Assembly (NCBI RefSeq): GCF_005049105.1
Contig: NZ_SUKA01000001.1
Span: 434,001-498,000, forward strand
Length of the DNA stretch: 64,000 nucleotides
From: Sphingobacterium alkalisoli
Lineage (GTDB): Bacteria; Bacteroidota; Bacteroidia; Sphingobacteriales; Sphingobacteriaceae
Direction of reading: 5' to 3'
A program made the position numbers and the translations under genes. Below are positions 54,800-64,000 of the stretch, one piece after another (the stretch's first letter is position 1; each line of letters starts with the position of its first letter). A model generated the notes under the pieces. It was not told where the DNA came from. It worked only from the letters and a program-made list of their open reading frames with translations, and searched no databases.

Positions 54800-56334
54800 C
54801 CCATCCAGTTTTCCCGATCTAAGCTTCTAAATTGGATCGCTTCTGCGATATGAGCAGTTTGAATCTTTTCGGAACCCTCCATGTCGGCTATCGTACGCGC
54901 GACTTTCAGAATTCGGTCGTACGCTCTCGCAGATAGATTAAGGCGTTCCATTGCTGTTTCAAGTAGTTTCTTACCCATATCATCAAGAAAACAGATCTCA
55001 CGTACAGACTTGGAGTTCATCTGTGCATTATTATGCACACGCGTATTGTTTTCGAAACGTTTTTCCTGAATTTTTCTCGCCCCCATAACGCGTTGACGAA
55101 TAGCGCTACTATCTTCCGTTGATCGCCCATTTGATAATTCTTTAAATTCGACCGGAGTGACTTCCACGTGCAAATCAATACGATCAAGAAGGGGACCGGA
55201 AATTTTACTGAGGTAGCGTTGCACGACGGTGCTACCACAGATACATTCTCGCTCAGGATGATTGAAATATCCGCATGGGCACGGATTCATTGCCGCAATT
55301 AACATAAAGCTTGCAGGATATTCCACTGTAAATTTAGCCCTGGAAATGCTAATGTTTCGGGATTCTAATGGTTGTCGCATGACTTCCAGCACTGTTCTCT
55401 TGAACTCGGGTAATTCGTCTAAAAATAAAACTCCGTTATGTGCCAAAGAAATTTCACCGGGTTGTGGGTTTGCACCTCCCCCTACCAATGCGACATCCGA
55501 GATAGTATGGTGCGGATAGCGAAAGGGCCGTGTTGTCATCAATGCTTCAGAAGGAGAGAACTTCCCGGCGACGGAATGGATCTTTGTCGTCTCCAGCGAT
55601 TCTTCTACAGATAAGGGAGGTAAGATGGTAGGCAATCTTTTAGCCAACATTGTTTTACCCGCCCCCGGAGGACCTATCAAAATGACGTTGTGTCCTCCAG
55701 ATGCCGCAATCTCTAAGGCTCGCTTGATATTTTCCTGTCCCTTTACATCCGCAAAATCTACCTCGTAATTGTTTATTTTATTGACAAACTCATCATAGAT
55801 GTTAACGATTGTTGAGGGAAGTTGCTCCTTCCCTTCAAAAAAGCCGACAACCTGACTTAACCTTTCCACGCCTAGGATGTTCAGTTCAGATACAATCGCT
55901 GCTTCTCTTGCATTGACGCTAGGTAAAATAATACCTTTAAAACCATCTGCTTTCGCTTGGATCGCAATAGGTAACGCTCCTTTTATGGGTTGGATAGACC
56001 CATCCAACGAGAGCTCTCCCAAGATAATATAATCCGCTATTTCTTCGTTCAGAATTTGTCCCGATGCCGCTAATATTCCGATCGCAATACTCAGGTCGTA
56101 AGCTGAGCCCTCTTTACGGATATCAGCCGGGGCTAAGTTGACTACTATTTTCTGACGCGGCATTCGAAATCCTATTGCCATAATGGCACTTTCAATACGT
56201 TGCCAACTCTCTTTGACAGTGTTATCAGGTAAACCTACTATATAATATTTGGTTCCTGTAGAGATATTTACCTCTACATTAATTGTAGTCGCTTGAATTC
56301 CATAAACAGCACTTCCAAAGGTTTTCACTAACAT
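54796..56334 (-). CDS. YifB/ComM-type Mg-chelatase-like AAA ATPase
   Basis: A protein of 512 residues with an N-terminal Lon-like domain (INVEVNISTGTKYYIVGLPDNTVKESWQRIESAI), a central AAA domain with Walker A GPPGAGKTM and Walker B LFLDELPEF, a cysteine cluster (NPCPCGYFNHPERECIC) and a C-terminal helical domain. ComM in gamma-proteobacteria is a branch-migration helicase used in natural transformation; this homologue presumably handles recombination intermediates. Confidence 0.92.
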   Translation of the reverse strand: MLVKTFGSAVYGIQATTINVEVNISTGTKYYIVGLPDNTVKESWQRIESAIMAIGFRMPRQKIVVNLAPADIRKEGSAYDLSIAIGILAASGQILNEEIADYIILGELSLDGSIQPIKGALPIAIQAKADGFKGIILPSVNAREAAIVSELNILGVERLSQVVGFFEGKEQLPSTIVNIYDEFVNKINNYEVDFADVKGQENIKRALEIAASGGHNVILIGPPGAGKTMLAKRLPTILPPLSVEESLETTKIHSVAGKFSPSEALMTTRPFRYPHHTISDVALVGGGANPQPGEISLAHNGVLFLDELPEFKRTVLEVMRQPLESRNISISRAKFTVEYPASFMLIAAMNPCPCGYFNHPERECICGSTVVQRYLSKISGPLLDRIDLHVEVTPVEFKELSNGRSTEDSSAIRQRVMGARKIQEKRFENNTRVHNNAQMNSKSVREICFLDDMGKKLLETAMERLNLSARAYDRILKVARTIADMEGSEKIQTAHIAEAIQFRSLDRENWMG

Positions 56335-56550
56335 GTAGCTAATAAATTGGTTTCTTAAAAGTAATGAAAATATTTTACTCTAAATAATTTCTTACAATAA
56401 GTTTTGTTTTTGGACTTATCTTTGATGACTTTCAATAAAATTCGTAACTTAAGGCAGTGATCAGTGAAAATGCAGATAAACTAAACGATTTTGGATTTTA
56501 GTTGTTTAATAGATATAGGAATAGATTAATAGAAATAAATTTAGATAGTA

Positions 56551-56820
56551 ATGAACGATAGCGGAAAAATTGTAGCAGCTTTGCTAGCAGGACTTGCTGC
56601 GGGAGCTGTGCTAGGAGTGTTGTTTGCGCCGGAGAAGGGCGCTGAAACCAGAGAAAAAATCAATGAATCTTTAGCTGACTTGGGGGAAGCTTTGAAGGAA
56701 AGGGCTGAAGAGCAACTTGATCAGTTGAATGACCTTAAAGAAAAAATTGTTTCTGCAATGAAGTCTAAGCTTTCGAAAACCGAAGAGATCTTAGAGGATG
56801 AAATAGAGGAGCATGCTTAA
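56551..56820 (+). CDS. YtxH-domain protein
   Basis: A protein of 89 residues with one glycine-zipper helix (IVAALLAGLAAGAVLGVLFAPEKGAETREKI) and a charged amphipathic helical rest, the YtxH pattern. Related proteins respond to envelope or general stress. First of three small genes that all look membrane-associated. Confidence 0.88.
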   Translation: MNDSGKIVAALLAGLAAGAVLGVLFAPEKGAETREKINESLADLGEALKERAEEQLDQLNDLKEKIVSAMKSKLSKTEEILEDEIEEHA

Positions 56821-56902
56821 ATAAAAAGACGAAAGCCGTCGAGCGTGAATTTTAATCTAAAGGGCTGTGTCATAAACATGGCTCTTTGTAAAAAGTAAAA
56901 GC

Positions 56903-57373
56903 ATGGAAGAGCAAAAGTTTTCCTTTTCGGGGAGTTTTCAAAAAATCAGAGAATACGTAGATACTCGGATAGATTTAATGAAGCTAAAAGTGATTGCGAA
57001 ATCTTCGCGAATCATAGGTGCGCTGATAGTAGATATATGTAAATTAGTTTTACTATTGATGATTGTTTTCTTCTTCTCGTTGGCTTTAGGTTTTTATTTG
57101 GGCGAAGTTTTAGGTAGTTATTCGGCTGGCTTTTTGGCGACTGGTGGTATCTTTTTGCTTCTTTTTTTGTCAATTAAACTCTTTGAACCTAAGTTAGAAG
57201 CCAAAATGATGGAGATTACAATTCAGAAAATTATGGGAAAATGGAATGAAGATGAAGATGATATGGAAGAAGAAGCTATCGATCAAGAATTAACGGATTT
57301 AGCGGAAAAGGTTGAAAAGGATGTTAAAGAGACTATCAAAAAGGATTTGAACCATGAGTACGAAAATAAATAA
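56903..57373 (+). CDS. Phage-holin-like membrane protein (superfamily III, Actinobacterial Holin-X type)
   Basis: A protein of 156 residues with two helices (about 40-70 and 73-95) between a basic N-terminal helix (YVDTRIDLMKLKVIAKSSR) and a long acidic C-terminal helix (NEDEDDMEEEAIDQELTDLAEKVEKDVKETIKKD). This fits the family called putative Actinobacterial Holin-X. There are no phage genes nearby; an envelope-stress role with YtxH is more likely. The next gene overlaps its end by 20 bases. Confidence 0.8.
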   Translation: MEEQKFSFSGSFQKIREYVDTRIDLMKLKVIAKSSRIIGALIVDICKLVLLLMIVFFFSLALGFYLGEVLGSYSAGFLATGGIFLLLFLSIKLFEPKLEAKMMEITIQKIMGKWNEDEDDMEEEAIDQELTDLAEKVEKDVKETIKKDLNHEYENK

Positions 57374-57875
57374 TATTGACGAGTTAAGAGCTGAAATAGC
57401 TCGCCTGAAACGATTGAAAGAAGAACAAGAGCTATATTTAGGTGTTCAGTATACGTTGCTTAATAACAAGTTGAGTGCGCCTTACCGCGTGATTAGCTCC
57501 ATTATATCACGTATGCCGGGGTACGAGCTTGTAAAAGGATTGGTTTCTTCGTCCTCTCAGGGAGGATCGGATAACCATAAAAAAAATGAGAACAGCTCTG
57601 ATTGGTTGACTCGTACTTTGCAGTTGGGCTTACCACTTGTATTGAATAGAACTCTTCTTAAGAAGTCGGGATGGCTGAATAAATCATTAGTGTTATTTGC
57701 TTCAGAGGCTGCAGCAGGACAAATCAATCAGAACAGTTTGGCATCCGCAATATCTAAATTAACGGAGTTCGTAAAACCTAAAAAGAAAAAAAAGCAACAT
57801 AAAGATGTTCCTCCGTTGGAAGAAGGATCAGATGTTATTAATTTTGGTATCCCGCCAGGTAGTGAAACTTATTAA
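57354..57875 (+). CDS. Unknown protein linked to the YtxH/holin-like pair
   Basis: A protein of 173 residues starting inside the previous gene, so translation is likely coupled. It begins with a coiled coil ([33 protein letters not shown]), has a Ser/Gly/Asn linker near 65-82, then a mildly hydrophobic region ([36 protein letters not shown]) and a Lys-rich stretch. I do not recognise the family. Stop overlaps the convergent fcl stop by four bases. Confidence 0.7.
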   Translation: MSTKINNIDELRAEIARLKRLKEEQELYLGVQYTLLNNKLSAPYRVISSIISRMPGYELVKGLVSSSSQGGSDNHKKNENSSDWLTRTLQLGLPLVLNRTLLKKSGWLNKSLVLFASEAAAGQINQNSLASAISKLTEFVKPKKKKKQHKDVPPLEEGSDVINFGIPPGSETY

Positions 57876-58801
57876 AGTTCTTTTTCCTTAAAATCAATAT
57901 ACGCACGTTTAATTCCGTCTTTCAAAGTGATTTTGTGCTTCCATCCCATCCGGTGAAGTTTAGATACATCCATTAGTTTTCGAGGTGTACCGTCCGGTTT
58001 GGAAGAATCAAAGGCGATCGCACCCGGATATCCGATAATATCTTTTATTAGTAAAGCTAGATCTTTGATACTGATATCGTTGCCCGTACCAATATTTATA
58101 AATTGTTCCTCATCATAGTTCTCCATCAAAAAGATACAGGCGTCAGCTAGATCTTCTGAAAAAAGAAATTCACGAAGTGGAGTGCCCGTCCCCCAGATCG
58201 TCACCTGAGACAAGTTGCTTTCTTTTGCTTCGTGAAAACGACGAATTAAAGCCGGTAAAACATGAGAATTTTGCGGATGATAATTGTCGTTTATGCCGTA
58301 TAGATTAGTCGGCATAACAGAGATGAAATTACAGTTGTATTGAGCGCGGTATGATTCACACATTTTGATTCCCGCTATTTTTGCAATAGCATAGGGTTCA
58401 TTAGTATATTCTAATGGCCCGGTTAACAGATAATCTTCTTTAAGAGGTTGCGCAGCCAATTTAGGATAAATACAAGAAGACCCTAAAAACATTAGTTTTT
58501 GAACCCTGTTTACGTACGATTGATGGATAACATTGTTCTGAATAGCTAGATTTTCGTAGATAAAATCTGCCCGGTACAAATTATTAGCCATAATCCCACC
58601 TACTTTTGCGGCAGCTAAGAAAACATACTCAGGCTTTTCTTTAGCAAAAAAGTCGGCAACGGCTGCTTGATCTCTAAGATCTAATTCGTTAGAGGTTCGG
58701 GTTAGGATGTTAGTATATCCCACTTCTATCAATCTGCGGTGAATAGCGGAACCGACCATTCCCCTATGTCCTGCAACGAATATTTTAGCTTCTTTTTTCA
58801 C
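57872..58801 (-). CDS. fcl: GDP-L-fucose synthase
   Basis: NADPH-dependent epimerase-reductase making GDP-L-fucose from GDP-4-keto-6-deoxymannose, for surface polysaccharide. Rossmann motif GHRGMVG at about 11-17, catalytic Y-A-I-A-K in [11 protein letters not shown], and [24 protein letters not shown]. It starts with GTG at 58801 because an in-frame stop lies just upstream and there is no ATG nearby. 309 residues. No gmd gene is adjacent; the GDP-mannose dehydratase must lie elsewhere. Confidence 0.93.
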   Translation of the reverse strand: MKKEAKIFVAGHRGMVGSAIHRRLIEVGYTNILTRTSNELDLRDQAAVADFFAKEKPEYVFLAAAKVGGIMANNLYRADFIYENLAIQNNVIHQSYVNRVQKLMFLGSSCIYPKLAAQPLKEDYLLTGPLEYTNEPYAIAKIAGIKMCESYRAQYNCNFISVMPTNLYGINDNYHPQNSHVLPALIRRFHEAKESNLSQVTIWGTGTPLREFLFSEDLADACIFLMENYDEEQFINIGTGNDISIKDLALLIKDIIGYPGAIAFDSSKPDGTPRKLMDVSKLHRMGWKHKITLKDGIKRAYIDFKEKEL

Positions 58802-58820
58802 GATAAATTATTGAGTCCTG

Positions 58821-58851
58821 CAAACTTAGATAAAGTTACTTTTATATACAA
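58821..58851 (-). promoter_or_regulatory. Promoter of fcl
   Basis: On the minus strand TTGTATATAAAAG, then TAAGTTTG (complement of 58821-58828), with 20 bases between TTG and the -7 box. The leader is about 16-19 bases. Confidence 0.65.
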
Positions 58852-58972
58852 TACAATATCGATACATATAAACGTAATATTTTGGACAAAGCTGAGATCG
58901 ATTGTTTTCTACTGCTATCCGAAATTTCTTATAATGGAAATATAAGGTTATTTTTGCCGCTTAATATTTGTT

Positions 58973-59626
58973 ATGGCTAAAGATAAATTAAGGAAATTTG
59001 CTGAGGTAGAAACCTTTAAGAATGTTGTTCAACTGGATGGAGGTCTTAAATATAGAGGGAAATGGTCGTCAGAGTTTTTTGGAAATGACAAACCTTTAGT
59101 TTTGGAACTAGCCTGTGGAAAGGGAGAATATACTGTAAATTTGGCGAAATTGTTCCCAGAGAGAAACTTTATCGGAATAGATTACAAAGGAAATCGTATT
59201 TGGAGAGGTGCAAAAACTGCTTTGGAGGAAGGAATTGTAAATGTAGGTTTTTTGCGTATTCAGATTGAGAAAATATTAGAGTTTTTTGATGAAAATGAGG
59301 TATCGGAGATATGGATTACGTTTCCAGATCCGCAACCCCAAGACAGTAGAGAAAAGAAAAGATTAACAAATCCTAAATTTTTACAGCGTTACAAGTTTAT
59401 TCTTAAAAAAGATGGAATTATGCATCTAAAAACGGACAATGATGGATTTTATGCTTATACACTGGAGCAGCTGGCGTTTTTTGAAGCACAGAAAAATAAA
59501 GAGACAACAGATGTGTACAAATCGAATCTAGTAAATGATGTATTGTCTATTAAGACCTACTATGAACGAAAATATCTTGCTTTAGATAAAAATATAAATT
59601 ATGTTCAATGGAAGTTTAGTAAATAA
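58973..59626 (+). CDS. trmB: tRNA (guanine-N7-)-methyltransferase
   Basis: SAM-dependent methylation of G46 in tRNA. SAM site LVLELACGKGEYTVNLAKLFPERNFIGIDYKGNRIW, catalytic and substrate motif WITFPDPQPQDSREKKRLTNPKFL, and HLKTDNDGFYAYT. 217 residues, usual length. A -7 box TATTTTTG is at 58949-58956. Divergent from fcl, convergent with the large surface protein. Confidence 0.95.
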   Translation: MAKDKLRKFAEVETFKNVVQLDGGLKYRGKWSSEFFGNDKPLVLELACGKGEYTVNLAKLFPERNFIGIDYKGNRIWRGAKTALEEGIVNVGFLRIQIEKILEFFDENEVSEIWITFPDPQPQDSREKKRLTNPKFLQRYKFILKKDGIMHLKTDNDGFYAYTLEQLAFFEAQKNKETTDVYKSNLVNDVLSIKTYYERKYLALDKNINYVQWKFSK

Positions 59627-59635
59627 ATGTAATAC

Positions 59636-62600
59636 TTAATGAAATTTCAAATCTCTAACGATTAATAGCGATCCTTTTTTTGTATAGGGAGCATTACCTA
59701 ATTTAAACACTTTTAATATATAATAATACGTGCCCTCATCTAATTTTTTGTCGGGAGTCCAATTATTTTGATAATCAGCTGAATTTAATACTTCTACACC
59801 AAGACGATTAAAAATCCTTAACTCCAATTTATCGTATTGGTTTGCCCCGATAATAAAGAATGAATCGTTTATTCCATCCTCATTCGGACTGATAACATTG
59901 GGGATAAAAAGACCAGTTACTTGAATAGAATACCGTGCAGCCTCGGATTTATTCCCATTTTTATCGGAAACTTGATATTCAAAATAGTCTATTCCAGTAA
60001 ATTTAGTATCAGGTATGTAGTCGATGGAGCCATCACTATTCAACAGTAATTTTCCGCTTTTTGGAAGAACTGTTATCTCAATTGATGTAGGATCAATTTC
60101 GCTACCGTTCGAATAGTCATTTCTTAGTGGGTACAACCTGCTTTTAAGGCCGTGATTAATCCGAATTGAATCGTTGGTTGCTATTGCCTCTGTTTTTTTG
60201 ATATTAATTTGTATGTAGGATTGGTTGCTTCGTAGTCGGCTTTTGTCCAATATTTGATAATGAACCCGCTCCATCACATTCTTAGCTGTTATCGAAGGTG
60301 TGTAAAAATAACTGTTGTTATCAGCAATAACATGTCCATGTTGGAAATTACCCAAAAGATCAATTCTGTCTATATTACTGGAACCAGGTTTGTCATTCTG
60401 TAAAAAGTCTAATCTTAGCCTTTCCCCTTCATAGATCGTATAGTTGTCGTTTGAAGTTATATAGGGTTGGGCGATGCTTGTTTCTGTAGGTAAATCGTCC
60501 TCAAAGCTATGACCTGAAATATCTTTTATAATTGTATTATACTTAGTTTCTATTCCCAAAACGCTGGCAGTATTAATAATTTTACTATTAATTGTCTCTT
60601 GTTCAGTAATCAGATAATTTGCTACATAGTTTGTTAGTCCGTTTGACTTTAGAAGGCTTATATGAAAAGCACTATCAGAAATTAACTTATCCACTATTTT
60701 TACATCAGCAATTTTGTCTCCAATATGTTTAATTTCAAAACGATATTGTATTATATCACCGACTGTGAATTGTCCCTCTTCTCCTGTTCCCACATTTTGT
60801 ACTGTTTTCTTCAATTTTAATACGGGAAGATTTTCAAAACTAAAAACAGTAGGATTATCGTTGCCAAAATCGGATCCTGATATATCTGAAGTTATTCTAT
60901 TCCTCGGATTGTAGGCCTCAATATGTGCGGAGTTAATGATTATATTATTAACAATATCTGATTCCGTCAAGACATATTTATAGGTAAATAGTCGCTCTTC
61001 ACCAGACTTCAGTGTCAAATTTGGACTCCATATAGGGGTGCTGGATAATTTTTCATCAATCAATGCTAATCTTTGAAGAGGAGTCTGGCCTAAGTTTTTT
61101 ACACGAAATTTATATTCCAATTGATCTCCCTTCGAAATTATTCCATCTTTATTGCTGTCAAAATAATCTACTGTTTTGACGAGACCGATTTTACCTCGCT
61201 CGTACTCGGGCTCAATAAGCATAACCTTATCATGGCGCTTTATATTGTTACAATTCGCTAGGCATTCCTCTTCTGCACTACCCGGACTTGTCTTTGATAA
61301 ATCTAAAGAAATAGCGTCGGGGTCTGTCGAGTCCGCAGATCTTACAATACTGCCTTGAACTGGGATTCGAAAATAAAATTCTTCTGTTGCTTGAACGACT
61401 TTTACCTTCATTTGATAGCTGACCTCACATCCACTTGGAATATCAAGTGTCGAAGAGAAACCAGAAGTATTTAAATGATCTTGTAGGGAAGTTGCGCAAG
61501 TAGTAGATGATGTAAATGATTCAATCAATAGCCCTTCTGGGATTGTGAAAGAAAAATAAGCCGATTCTGCACCTGAAGGCCCCTCATTTTTGATCTTGAC
61601 AGTGTACCAATAACTTTCATTTAGATCAATCACGTCTTTATCCGTACTAATCGATTCTATTTGTAAATCATGTATTGCTACTGTAATATTTTTATTGTAA
61701 GTACTATTTATGCTTAGATTGTAGGTCCAAGTGTCCATACCCTTCCCGTTTCCAAAACTATGACTTCCATACCAAGAATTGACAGTTCCCATGCTCCAAT
61801 CAGTCGGCTTATACGATCCCCACTTATGTCCATTGATGTTACTCAATATTCCTTCCAAATTGATGAGAGGGTTTGACATTTCCGAGGGAATGCCAGGAGA
61901 AATGTCGCTATCGTCCCAGTATAAGGTCGAATAACCTAAGTTTTTGCCAGAGAGTTCAAAACGTTCAACCAATAATCCTTGTGGATTTACTTCAATATCT
62001 AGAAAAGGAAAGTGTACTTCTCCATCTAATAGTGAAATATCCACTTCGATAGGATAACCCTTTCCGACAGGTAGCATTTGTGAGTTACCGTCTAGCCCAT
62101 TCCAGTATATTTTGTTGGCACCTATATCTGCGGAATGAACCATTTTAATCGTCACAAATTGATGTTGGCTAGATTTGGAGCTAATCGCAATTTGATATCT
62201 CCCTTTATAAGATGAGTCAAACGAAATCCAAGCTCCTTTTTTGCTGATGTGATTTTCTCGCCCTTCTATGCCTACAATTCGAATGCTATTCACTTCGGCA
62301 ACAACAGGCTTATTGAGTAGCCAGGTTTTATTTCCGGGGTATTGCCCTATGGATTCCTTAGGTAAATCTGAGTCAGGTAAATTATAAAACAATTTATGTG
62401 TTATAAGTTTGTCTGTATCGGCTAGAAAAGGGTAATGATACCCTTGGTCATATTGATTTATACTTTTATAAATTGGGTTTTCGTGGGAATCTATAAAACC
62501 GAGGTTATTTGCAAAATATGAAAATCCTAGGCCGTGATTCCCATTTGCATCCACCCTATAAATAACTGCATCGTTAGTTAAAATATAATTTTTGCCGTAA

Positions 62601-63214
62601 TACCCTCCTGATCCGTCGGATCGTTCTAAATTTCTAGAATGAATAGACAAGGTCAGACTATGGGTAAATACACGTCCATTTATCCAATTTGAATCGGTAA
62701 TATCTCTGATGGAAATGTCCCAAGCAGCAATAAATGCATCATATTCTTGAAGCCAAATTGCATTAGCTTGCACCATAGCAGATTCGCCTTCTGTTGTAGC
62801 ATAAGGTGCATAAAATTTTATAGACCAAATACCTTCTTCTGTTGCGTTAATTTCCAAAGGGGTGTATCCTATTCGTGGACCAGCTAATTCAGCTTGCCTA
62901 GTATTCAGAAAACCAGTAGCTTGTATTTTTCCAATATCATTGTTGGTGGTTTGATATCGTATTCCAGATGGTGAAATGACTTCAATACTCCCATTACCTA
63001 TATTTTGAGCACTCGAAGCTACAGCGATGATTTCTCCCTTCTTCACCCAAGCATAATGTGCACCGTTTTCAACCGGACCATTGTTAAACATTGATCTTCC
63101 CGAAACTATGTAGGCTCTGGCCCCCCTTACTCCTGCAGGATATAAATCTTTAGATCCTTCGGCGAATATGGTCTTTGTTATGATTAATAGATAAAGAAGG
63201 ATCAGGTACCTCAT
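59636..63214 (-). CDS. Giant secreted surface protein with type B T9SS sorting domain
   Basis: A protein of 1192 residues with a signal peptide (ending TIFAEG). The C-terminal 90 residues (VISPNEDGINDSFFIIG..., LRIFNRLGVEVLNS, LDEGTYYYILKV) are the gliding-motility-associated C-terminal domain, which directs type IX secretion to the surface. The middle has repeated DUF11-like domains (VDYFDSNKDGIISKGDQLEYKFRVKNLGQTPL; VQNVGTGEEGQFTVGDIIQYRFEIKHIG) and cadherin/Ig-like repeats (IRINHGLKSRLYPLRNDYSNG). The N-terminal third (about 25-430) is unassigned, with SGRSMFNNGPVENGAHYAWVKKG at its start. Possible adhesin. It implies a T9SS elsewhere in the genome. Confidence 0.87.
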   Translation of the reverse strand: MRYLILLYLLIITKTIFAEGSKDLYPAGVRGARAYIVSGRSMFNNGPVENGAHYAWVKKGEIIAVASSAQNIGNGSIEVISPSGIRYQTTNNDIGKIQATGFLNTRQAELAGPRIGYTPLEINATEEGIWSIKFYAPYATTEGESAMVQANAIWLQEYDAFIAAWDISIRDITDSNWINGRVFTHSLTLSIHSRNLERSDGSGGYYGKNYILTNDAVIYRVDANGNHGLGFSYFANNLGFIDSHENPIYKSINQYDQGYHYPFLADTDKLITHKLFYNLPDSDLPKESIGQYPGNKTWLLNKPVVAEVNSIRIVGIEGRENHISKKGAWISFDSSYKGRYQIAISSKSSQHQFVTIKMVHSADIGANKIYWNGLDGNSQMLPVGKGYPIEVDISLLDGEVHFPFLDIEVNPQGLLVERFELSGKNLGYSTLYWDDSDISPGIPSEMSNPLINLEGILSNINGHKWGSYKPTDWSMGTVNSWYGSHSFGNGKGMDTWTYNLSINSTYNKNITVAIHDLQIESISTDKDVIDLNESYWYTVKIKNEGPSGAESAYFSFTIPEGLLIESFTSSTTCATSLQDHLNTSGFSSTLDIPSGCEVSYQMKVKVVQATEEFYFRIPVQGSIVRSADSTDPDAISLDLSKTSPGSAEEECLANCNNIKRHDKVMLIEPEYERGKIGLVKTVDYFDSNKDGIISKGDQLEYKFRVKNLGQTPLQRLALIDEKLSSTPIWSPNLTLKSGEERLFTYKYVLTESDIVNNIIINSAHIEAYNPRNRITSDISGSDFGNDNPTVFSFENLPVLKLKKTVQNVGTGEEGQFTVGDIIQYRFEIKHIGDKIADVKIVDKLISDSAFHISLLKSNGLTNYVANYLITEQETINSKIINTASVLGIETKYNTIIKDISGHSFEDDLPTETSIAQPYITSNDNYTIYEGERLRLDFLQNDKPGSSNIDRIDLLGNFQHGHVIADNNSYFYTPSITAKNVMERVHYQILDKSRLRSNQSYIQINIKKTEAIATNDSIRINHGLKSRLYPLRNDYSNGSEIDPTSIEITVLPKSGKLLLNSDGSIDYIPDTKFTGIDYFEYQVSDKNGNKSEAARYSIQVTGLFIPNVISPNEDGINDSFFIIGANQYDKLELRIFNRLGVEVLNSADYQNNWTPDKKLDEGTYYYILKVFKLGNAPYTKKGSLLIVRDLKFH

Positions 63215-63367
63215 GCGATTTTAAAAAATTCAGTTATGTTGGCGACTAAAATAATGTATTAATTTTCATCTACAAACCAAAGAAACGTTTTTTTTGCATG
63301 AAGTATTAACTAAGAAATTCTATAAATTAAGTAAAGGCTGCTAGGGTGAGATTAACAACCCTCTTAT

Positions 63368-64000
63368 TTACATCTTGCTTTGCGTTTTCGGCGCAAAATT
63401 CTTATACTTTCTTTTCGAAATTTTGTCGAAATTTACTGGTTGGGATACTTTTACATAGTACCCTGTTCCGTCATATTCGCGCTTGCGAGGATTAGATTTG
63501 CACGCATTTGCACAACATCCTTCCATTTCCCATCCGCATTCATCGCATTGTGTGAAGTGCTCGTTGCATTCTGCATTGGCGCAGTTTATCATTTTAGAAG
63601 TTGTTTTTCCACAGTTCTTACAAGTGGAAACCACCACCGGGTTTACATTATTGACATCGACAGTCACACGATTGTCGAAGACATAGCACTTCCCTTCAAA
63701 ATCTTTTCCGCCTGCTTCTTTCCCATATTTGATAATGCCACCGTGCAACTGGTATACATCTTCAAATCCTTCTTGCAATAGTAGGGCGGAAGCTTTTTCG
63801 CATTTGATCCCCCCAGTACAATAGGTCAAGATCTTTTTGCCTTTGTATTGTTCCAGTTCTTTGACTTTCTCTGGGAATTCCCGAAAGTTTTCAATGTCTA
63901 ATGTTACGGCATTTTTGAAACGGCCCACGTTGTGTTCGTAGTTGGATCTGACATCTAATACAACTACATCATCGCGGTCTTTCATTTCCATAAACTCAGT
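63368..64000 (-). CDS. trhO: tRNA uridine(34) hydroxylase TrhO (rhodanese family), 5' end outside the window
   Basis: Forms 5-hydroxyuridine at tRNA position 34 with a rhodanese-fold active site. Visible are VVVLDVRSNYEHNVGRFKNAVTLDIENFREFPEK, the catalytic cysteine loop LTYCTGGIKCEKAS, and a C-terminal Cys-rich part (CKNC, CANAECNEHF, CDEC, CCANAC). The frame stays open through 64000, and the N-terminal ferredoxin-like domain of the family is missing, so the gene is cut by the window edge; the Met at 63991 is internal. Confidence 0.9.
   Translation of the reverse strand, partial: TEFMEMKDRDDVVVLDVRSNYEHNVGRFKNAVTLDIENFREFPEKVKELEQYKGKKILTYCTGGIKCEKASALLLQEGFEDVYQLHGGIIKYGKEAGGKDFEGKCYVFDNRVTVDVNNVNPVVVSTCKNCGKTTSKMINCANAECNEHFTQCDECGWEMEGCCANACKSNPRKREYDGTGYYVKVSQPVNFDKISKRKYKNFAPKTQSKM

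Overview
The window reads as chromosomal DNA of a Bacteroidota bacterium, most likely family Sphingobacteriaceae (Sphingobacterium-like). The signs are promoters with the Bacteroidota -7 box TAnnTTTG about 20 bases after a TTG, few clear Shine-Dalgarno sequences, a giant secreted protein with a gliding-motility/type IX secretion (type B) C-terminal domain, a NagB fused to a PIG-L deacetylase, small families such as DUF4293 and DUF4407, and SufBCD. Nearly all genes are intact. I saw no insertion sequence, prophage, CRISPR array or rRNA; there is one tRNA (Gly-GCC).

Layout. 1-11.2 kb: secreted M19 dipeptidase, a secreted serine hydrolase carrying a GH3 C-domain remnant, xseAB, radA, a TlpA-like thioredoxin, a methionine-type aminotransferase, nagB-PIG-L and an AraC/PchR-like regulator on the minus strand. 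11.2-21.7 kb, the most distinctive part: regulator, a perfect 20-bp inverted repeat, an HU-like protein, then a probable iron operon of TonB-dependent receptor, DUF4374 lipoprotein (XusB-like), exported ankyrin protein, exported DUF2271 protein with a TGAS flavinylation motif, PepSY membrane protein fused to flavodoxin and ferredoxin-reductase domains, and ApbE flavin transferase. Two TTAGA-N5-TCTAA palindromes sit at its promoter. The parts fit a scheme in which cytosolic NAD(P)H electrons cross the inner membrane to a covalently flavinylated periplasmic protein that reduces imported ferric siderophore.

21.7-37.6 kb: small membrane proteins, DUF2147 protein, kbl, a 1-kb non-coding stretch with repeat-like hairpins, typA, DUF4407 protein, M3 peptidase, ABC exporter, truA, DUF4293 protein, ung, a possible permuted papain-fold protein and an Lrp/AsnC regulator. 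37.8-41.6 kb: sufBCD and tRNA-Gly. 41.9-56.4 kb: FAD dehydrogenase, lemA-TPM-TPM, thioredoxins, pfkA, a split DsbD, birA, rsfS-ftsH-LUD-rhomboid and a ComM-type ATPase. 56.5-64 kb: an envelope trio (YtxH, holin-like, unknown), fcl, trmB, the 1192-residue surface protein and the truncated trhO.

Several genes (xseA, ung, pfkA, truA, perhaps radA) start only 3-5 bases after a -7 box, which predicts leaderless or near-leaderless transcripts. Many operons end in unusually long perfect hairpins, often shared between convergent genes.
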